Assembly (NCBI RefSeq): GCF_003576645.1
Contig: NC_044925.1
Location: forward strand, 11,055,845 to 11,119,844
Reading direction: 5' to 3'
Origin: Ipomoea triloba
Lineage: Eukaryota; Streptophyta; Magnoliopsida; Solanales; Convolvulaceae
Length of the DNA: 64,000 bases
Position numbers and translations under genes: made by a program. How positions within the stretch are numbered: the stretch's first letter is position 1; each line of letters begins with the position of its first letter. The notes under the pieces are model-generated. The model worked only from the letters and a program-made list of their open reading frames with translations. It was not told the origin of the DNA and did no database searches. Below, in pieces: positions 58,127-64,000 of the stretch.

Positions 58127-59033
58127 CTTTGTAGGTTGAGCAGCCGAAGTCTCTAAAATCTGGGTTTAATCTATTCAGCTTTTATCTCTCACTTTTTCTT
58201 TGAAACACTGGTCGCTAAAACACTTAGAGGTTTAGAACACTTAAGAAATTTTGAAAATGACCAGCACCTACCTCAGTCTTTGATGACGGTATTTATAGGC
58301 ACGTTGAAATAGTTTTATTGGAGGAAGAACAAATTTCAAACGCCTATGGTCCAGCGTGTAGAGACCGATGGGTAATCTTGAGGGCAGGTAGCTTGTCAGA
58401 TTTTCCAGCCGTTAAAGACTATTTTGAATAGTACTCAGGGTAGATGGTGTTCCTTGAGTATTGTTTTTTTCCTCATGAAGCATTTGAACTTCCTGATAAA
58501 CATAGCAAATTGTTCATGAGTTAAAAAATCAGAATGGTTAGAGTTTGACCTAGATGAAGTTGAGGGTTGTTGGTCAGCAACCAACGTTGCGGTCCTTGGT
58601 TCCTCTTCATCCGCCTTTGGCTCCCTTTCATACTCATAGGCCTTCAAATTGCTGAAGATTTGAGAAGTCTATATTGCCTTGAGGTCTCTATGGTCAAGCA
58701 TGGCTATGACCTTCATCTCCCATGAATTGGGAAGTCCTCGGAGGAATTGGGAAGTCCTCGAAGGATCTTCAGGTTTATCTCCTTCTGACTCAGTTCCTTA
58801 CCTAAGTTTGTTACTTCGCTAAGAAACTTCATTAACCGAGTCTCCATCTTGGCTATAGATTCGTCATTGACCATTCGAAAGTCTTCAAACTTCTTCATGG
58901 CTATGGTGAGCTTGTTTTCCTTCTCTTGTTCATCCCCTTCTCTAATCTGCATGAGAATGTTCTATATCTCTTTAGTTGTTTTGCACTTTCGAATCCTAGG
59001 CAAAAGCGTCTCATCCATTGTTTTAAACAATAT
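58127..59033 (-). other. 907 bp of Copia gag/LTR DNA copied from beside hAT copy 1
   Basis: Reverse complement of 36956-37862: same length of 907 bp and a few percent mismatches. It begins with CTTTGTAG, the reverse complement of the target duplication of hAT copy 1, directly after an internal hAT tip. It contains gag fragments homologous to 37037-37554 (minus-strand open pieces 58713-58952 and 58435-58647), including the same 17-bp repeat. It ends at a joint where gag and hAT share AATAT (59029-59033). Confidence 0.85.
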
Positions 59034-59207
59034 GTATTATTTGTTAGTATGTTCAAAATTTTAGGAAATGTTCACATTCAAGGGTCTAAAACCGAATCGA
59101 AACCAAACCGTTTTAGACCGAACCGAAACTGAAACGAATGCTAATGTTAAACCGAATGGTTTAATTTTTTTAAAACCGAAAACCGAAATGACACCCCTAG
59201 GTTCTGA

Positions 59208-59398
59208 GACCTCCGAGTCCCTATTATTGGGTCATTTCCAATATATCCATCATTGTGTTTCTAGTTTGATCATCTTTTCTATTTCAAGTCATCTTCTTGC
59301 TTTTCAAAAAAAAAAGTCATCTTCTTGGTCCCCGAGCAATGAGTTGGTCGGAGAACTAATAATAATAATAATAATATAATAATAATAACAATAATAAT

Positions 59399-59443
<45 letters not shown>

Positions 59444-59690
59444 TGTTTTACCGCACAAGCAGATTCCTTTTGATCTTGCATTTATGATCTCAAGAACAAT
59501 ATCTCAGGGTTCCATGGAACAAAAAAAGTTGGGGTACGGTGGTGCTATGCGGCGAACTGCAATTAATTGAAGATGAGTAGGAAGAGACCCTGTTGCATGC
59601 TTATGCTGCATTCAGACATTTTCCAAGATGAATGATCCACTATTTGCCCCCATATACATCCTGACTTCTTCATCATCCTTAACTAAATGT
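59208..59690. other. Spacer with (AAT)n and (ATC)n microsatellites
   Basis: AAT tract around 59357-59400, then a pure ATC tract at 59401-59442. 59208-59350 continues the repeat interrupted by the hAT element. No gene. Confidence 0.6.
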
Positions 59691-59695
59691 CTTAT

Positions 59696-59990
59696 CTACT
59701 CTACTACTTTGCACTTTTTCCTTAAATCATCCTCTTGGTTTAAAATAGCTAACAAATCATCATATCTTTCAATGACATTAGACTGGAATTCATCGTCAAG
59801 TGCAGAAGAATCTACTTCGTTCCCTTCGGCCTCCTCAATGATACCACTATCCTCTAAAGGGACCACCTTAATACCCTTGAGCTTGCAGGAGCTAATGTTT
59901 TCAATTGATTGGGAATTTGCGGATTCACTTTGAGAAAATGCCAACCTCCAGTACTTGAGGTCAAGAGACTCGGGTGGGCTATCTGGAATA
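59696..59990 (-). CDS. Unidentified acidic ORF or exon fragment
   Basis: The minus strand is open from about 59990 down to a stop at 59696. It gives DLKYWRLAFSQSESANSQ, then an acidic, charged stretch (VPLEDSGIIEEAEGNEVD) and a helical C terminus (YDDLLAILNQEDDLRKK). Composition is like a real protein with low repeat content, but I do not recognise the family and there is no clear start codon or splice site. Could be the 3' exon of a broken host gene. Confidence 0.3.
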
Positions 59991-60065
59991 GGAACTCCAT
60001 TGTGTTCACATCAACTACCAACCAAACCTTTTCTTCATTCGAGAACATCGTCTGACCCAATCGGC

Positions 60066-60275
60066 TCAGTGAAAGCAAGTAGTGACAAAGGAGAAGAGAG
60101 AAGCTCTGAACACAGATATGACGATGGGCAACGTAGCGAAGGCATCGCTAGCTATAGCATGGCCTGGTGCATGGGTAGCAGCAGCAGGGGTGGTGGTGGT
60201 GGCGACAGCCTTAGGAGCCATGGCCACACTCATGGACGCGGTGGCGGCGAGGGCGATGCATGCGATCCTCTTCAT
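60066..60275 (-). CDS. Arabinogalactan peptide, AGP23-like
   Basis: A short secreted proteoglycan core. From the ATG at 60275: signal peptide MKRIACIALAATASMSVAMA, an Ala/Thr/Pro-rich middle (TTTTPAAATHAPGHAIASD), and a hydrophobic C terminus (ATLPIVISVFRASLFSF) like the GPI-anchor signal of AGP23-type peptides. Length 69 residues versus about 61 for the family. Homologues usually start MEMKK; here the upstream codon two positions before the Met is GTG, so the usual start is lost and the second Met would be used. Pro content is lower than usual. The peptide would sit at the outer plasma membrane or wall. Confidence 0.6.
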   Translation of the reverse strand: MKRIACIALAATASMSVAMAPKAVATTTTPAAATHAPGHAIASDAFATLPIVISVFRASLFSFVTTCFH

Positions 60276-60359
60276 CTCCACTGGAGGTATGAAGGCTTGA
60301 TAGGCAACAACACAAAGCGAGGCAGAGACGAGAGATTGAGGCTACAGATATGAGATTGG

Positions 60360-61019
60360 AATTTTCTATTAATTAGGGTGGTTGCCCATCCCTGCCAACT
60401 GATGATTTCGTTATTCAAAGAAAACCCCACAGCCCACTTTCTCTTTGAGAAATAATATATATTACTCATCATATATGTACATGCATATACACAAACACAT
60501 GCATGGGTTTTTGAGACTGAGTGGTCGGCCTTCGAGTTTTGATTGGGTGGTCGACTACCGAGCCGATTGGAGCGTCGGTCAATCTTTCCCTCTCTCCCCC
60601 CTCCATCGAATAATAGTAAAATGAGCGCATAACAAACTTTTGCTACTTTATTATGAAGTGAGACTCAAGGGGTCGGACCACCTTACATGTAATAAGTCAA
60701 TAATAGTCTCTTCTGTGAGGGTGATGCCTGTACCACCGCTAGGGAATGCCAAGGTCTGGGTCGGTGCACACGACCGCGACCATAGATTGATTACTTTGCT
60801 TAGCGTTTAGCGAGGGCGAACCTCATAACGTCACTAGGGAGAACCAATGCCGATGCTAATTAAGACCGAGCTACCCTTGAAAATAACCAGATGTTTGGAA
60901 GTGCATGCATGCATGCTAATGTCTTTGATTCTAAACTATTATTCACTCCCTATTTTAGTTGTTTTTTATATTAATTGCCTAATTTTTACTAGGAAATTGA
61001 TACTCTTTTATATATTTGG
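60360..61019. other. Spacer with no gene recognised
   Basis: 60500-60850 is more GC-rich (GTCGGCCTTCGAG, GTCTGGGTCGGTGCACACG) and looks like degraded retroelement sequence. No protein match is visible. Confidence 0.35.
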
Positions 61020-62090
61020 TGTCTACAGGTGCAACTACCTAAAATGAGTAGCAAAGGAGGGATTTTGGCATGTTTTGGATCAATTTTGGAAGCTGCCTCA
61101 TGGCCCAAGGCCCATCTCTCTGCTATATATTTTGTATATTTTCTACAATTTAAGGGGTTCCCTTACTTGGTTCCCAACCCTAGTTAGTTTTAGGTTATTT
61201 TTCTTCTTCTCTTTAGATTTCCCTAGCATAGTTTAGATTAGTTTTACATTAGATTATTTAATTTCAAGCTTGGAATCTTGGATTGGAGTTGAATTTGTTC
61301 TTCATTACTAGTAAATTTCTCTTATTCCTTTATTTATTTTCTTTTCAGATTTCTTGCTATATTTATGGTTATTAATTATTGCTTTGTTTTGTTTACTTTT
61401 ATGATGCATGGGTAGTTAGCTTTTGGGTTTGGATTAGAGTTCTATTGCTTTTCTTGATGCGAGGTTTATGATTATTACATAAAGGAGATAATTAATTAAC
61501 CTAGGATTTTTATGTTTGAATTGAATTATAAATTGCTCTTATTGATAATTGGTGCGCATCTTTTATTGATTTGCTTTGGAAAGGATTTCATCACAACGAA
61601 AGTTGGGTGAAATCGACTCGAGCCTTACCAATTTCAACCCAATTTTTCTTACTATGAGAATAGGGGTAATTTGGGGGCTTATAATGCTTTTGTGTTTTAA
61701 GGTTAAGATTGATGCATCACGAAAGTGGAGCAATCCTAGCCTAATTCTAGTTTATTGATTACGAAAGTACCTGAACTGAATTCTTGAGTGCATTGCCAAT
61801 AATCCCTTGGTTAATTGTTTTCCCCTAATTTTGAGATTGTTAGAGTATCAAGATTGCAATACCCTTAATCTGGCTCATTCTTTTATCATATAGTTTATTC
61901 CTTTTTTAATTTTCATTCTTTTTATTTACCATACTCAGTCATAATTTGCTTGGATCCTTCTGAATTCCAATACATTAGTGTCTAGAATCTTACAATTCAT
62001 ACAAGTACGTGCCACAGTCCCAATCCTCAGCGGAATGACATTTACACCTTCTTTTTACTATCACCATTTTACTTATCACAATTTTGGCGT
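61020..62090 (+). mobile_element. Ty3-type (Tat/Athila-like) LTR
   Basis: Ends ...CTTATCACA, followed a few bases later by a tRNA-Asp primer site. Interior phrases such as CAAAGGAGGGATTTTGGCATG and CACGAAAGTGGAGCAATCC are typical of the long T-rich LTRs of Tat/Athila elements. The left boundary (TGTCTACAGG at 61020) is a guess. No right LTR is in the window. Confidence 0.55.
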
Positions 62091-62094
62091 CATT

Positions 62095-62116
62095 GCAGGG
62101 GATTGGTATATGTTCC
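62095..62116 (+). other. Primer-binding site resembling tRNA-Asp
   Basis: TGGCGTCATTGCAGGGGATT, then GG. It resembles the complement of the plant tRNA-Asp 3' end (TGGCGCCGTTGCCGGGGATC) with about four mismatches, the primer used by Tat/Athila Ty3 elements. Confidence 0.65.
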
Positions 62117-63437
62117 ATCTTTATCTCCTCTGTCACTAGCATGGAAAATATTTCTTCTGGAAATGGAGCATCTAAATGAGCAATGAATTAGTTTACATAT
62201 AATGGGGCTTGTGAATGAGCAAAGGACAACATTAGGATCAACTGTGTCGCCCCCCAAATTGACAAATTAAGGCATGCGATCATCGTTAGCCGTTTTTGGT
62301 AACTTTCTTCCTCCCTAGCTCTCTTAGGATTGGTTACCATAAAAAAAAAAATCTTTCGAAACACATCCCGAAGACTGGAGTGCACATAGACATGAATGTT
62401 TCTGTCTTCATGTAACATTGGTTTGCCAATACATCCATTAACTCCAACAACCATATTAATATCTAGAATATCAGCATCAAGAACATCAACATCGACTGCG
62501 GAAGGATCTTGACATGGACCTTGCTAATTGAGATTTTGAGGTTTCCAAAATGATCTCAGCCAAAAATTTCCAGCAGCGGGATTTCCTCCAAGCTTTGATC
62601 TCGATAGTGCTTCAAGGGTGGCAAATTATGCCTCCTGCAAGACATTGTAAACATGGACACCATTTTATTTGTTGCAGAACACATGGGTTCAACATGGTTA
62701 CAAGCAGCATTATGGCCCCTCCCCAAGGTAGCAGACCGATGTGATCTTCATGATGTAAATGGAGTCATTACCTAGAATGTGTACATTTTGAGGAGACAAG
62801 ACAATTGTGTGCATTATTTTAAACCTAGACTATTTAGTGTAAAGTACTCGTAGGAGTACCGTTTTATGAATTCGAATTTCCATAGGATGGTACTGCCATT
62901 ACCTTTCTTTCATACTTTCTCTTTCTTTTTCTTTAATCGGAAACCCCTCTCAATTTCTTTTAATTGAAAAAAAAAAACCAATAATGGCGTTGCCTTCTTT
63001 CCTTATTTATTTCTTAAATATTATTAATTATTATATTTATTTATTAAATATTAAATAATATCAATAAAATAAAATAATTGTTGAATTTAAACTATTTTAA
63101 AAATTAATAAATGACCACAGTTTGATTCGAACCGAACAAGGCACTGTAGCAACCAAACCGAAACAGTAGGCAAATATTAAATATATATATGCTAGACCTA
63201 TACGCCTATAGGCTAGGCTTTAAACATATAGGCCTAGGCTTATTTAGTTAAATAGTTCTCAAAATAGGCCTAAGTATTGGCTTCTTTACTAAACTAGATA
63301 TGCCCAAATGTTGATCAATGGAACAAAGTTTATAATTTATTTTGAGCACATTTCACTTTTAGTCATCGATTATTGTGGCATCGATACATTTAGTCCTATT
63401 GTTTTAATTTTGCCATATTACATCTCTGACTTTGAAC
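62117..63437 (+). other. Degraded internal region of the Ty3-type element and spacer
   Basis: Only short open frames on both strands, with no gag or pol motif that I can read. 62940-63420 is AT-rich spacer with GGCCTAGGC-type and CCGAACCGAAC-like traces. No gene is visible. Confidence 0.35.
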
Positions 63438-64000
63438 TGTTAGGAACATCATGTAATAGGTTTTGATGATACCAACTGTTAAGTAGAAATCCCCAAGTCT
63501 CGATACATAGGCAAAACGCTGTAAGTTCGACAAGTAACTTTGAGCTCAACTCGGAAAATATTTAAGCTTGAGGTAAATTTGTTTGAACATCTTAGAAGTC
63601 TCGTGTGTTGTAATCATATAGACAGATCAGAAGAAAGCATGGGACAACACTGGAGGAATAAGGGTCTGCGAGACATCAACTAAGTCTCGAGACATAAGCA
63701 GAGTTCGAGAGGTAGGACCTCTCGATACAGTTATCCAGTTCGAGACATAAACAGAGTTCGAGAGATAGACCTCTCGATATTTGAGTTCGAGACATCAAGC
63801 AATCAAGATATCAACCTTGGTCTCGATACACTAACAATTCTCTAACAAAGCTGAATGACGGTCAGGAAGCATACTTAAAGTTTGGAGAAGAAGAATATCA
63901 TGGAGATGGAATAATGAAGAGGTTCCGAACGTGAAGATTTCAAAATGGGCGGAAATGGATGACACGTCAGATTTCCACCACAAACGGTCAAAAGGTGCAC
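63438..64000 (+). mobile_element. Start of another LTR of the TGTTAGGA Copia family (cut by window end)
   Basis: TGTTAGGAACATCATG...TTTTGATGATACCAAC matches the LTR starts at 6241, 34129 and 42585. It then has repeated GTTCGAGAGGTAGGACCTCTCGA-type sequence comparable to the AGGTGGAAGGACCTACCTTTC repeats of the 34-kb LTR. The rest lies outside the window. Confidence 0.7.

Larger units (their letters stand above)
45794..59199 (+). mobile_element. hAT transposon copy 2 with two large inserts, target duplication GGTTCTGA
   Basis: Outer ends TAGGGGTGGGCATTTCGG (45794) and ...GACACCCCTA (59199) are flanked by GGTTCTGA at 45786-45793 and 59200-59207. Inverted relative to copy 1 (37863-40545) and clearly homologous over BED finger, dimerisation domain and CACTGGAATT array. 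It contains a Sirevirus-type Copia element (48321-58040, target duplication AAACC). It also holds a second internal hAT end (58041-58126) followed by 907 bp matching the flank of copy 1, then the outer hAT end again (59029-59199). Confidence 0.85.

Noticed and set aside
60082..60300. Plus-strand Ala/Val-rich ORF over the AGP gene
   Set aside because: Complement of the Ala-rich AGP frame. The minus frame has the signal peptide and anchor region of a known family.

Overview
This is nuclear DNA of a eudicot plant. It has spliced genes with GT-AG introns, AT-rich spacers, many microsatellites, and transposon layers from nearly every plant superfamily. The only complete conserved host gene I can assemble exon by exon is a SOG1 (SUPPRESSOR OF GAMMA RESPONSE 1) orthologue at 17493-20702 (+). 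An arabinogalactan-peptide (AGP23-like) gene lies at 60066-60275 (-). An asterid, perhaps of the morning-glory/sweet-potato group, is a guess only. The assembly shows repair scars: a 367-bp N gap inside a (TA)n tract, and single N bases at 11227 and 22954 that each sit at the joint of a suspicious exact duplication.

Layout. 0.65-16.4 kb: an old Copia retrotransposon (degenerate RT-RNase H at 5-6.2 kb). Nested in it are a Mutator-like MITE (1424-2220), a gag-only Copia element with a perfect 5-bp target duplication (6241-12475), and a canonical Helitron (13601-16350). 17.3-20.8 kb: the SOG1 gene. 21.9-24.0 kb: a small hAT element and a three-fold 471-bp tandem repeat. 24.68-31.31 kb: a 6.6-kb CACTA element with TGA target duplication. 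It carries captured exons of a cytochrome c oxidase subunit 6b gene and a nested long-TIR Mutator-like element (28326-29934). 32.7-33.6 and 43.5-44.4 kb: two diverged copies of one segment, each with a convergent tRNA-Tyr/tRNA-Asp pair in different stages of decay. Between them lies a rearranged Copia element (34129-43095) of the same LTR family as the 6-kb one, carrying a hAT MITE exactly at its LTR TATA box and a 2.7-kb BED-finger hAT element (37863-40545).

45.8-59.2 kb: a second, inverted copy of that hAT element, with its own target duplication (GGTTCTGA) at both outer ends. It is split by a young Sirevirus-type Copia element on the minus strand (48321-58040). It also contains 907 bp of DNA from beside the first hAT copy, including that copy's target-site sequence. 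This is best read as ectopic gap repair that ran out of the transposon into flanking DNA and then rejoined at a 5-bp microhomology. 59.2-64 kb: an unidentified exon-like ORF, the AGP peptide gene, a Ty3/Tat-type LTR with a tRNA-Asp primer site, and the start of another LTR of the 6/34-kb Copia family that runs off the window.

Most coding capacity belongs to transposons and almost all of it is broken: nonsense codons, frame shifts, missing catalytic core. The host-relevant content is SOG1, AGP23-like, the tRNA remnants and the captured COX6B exons.
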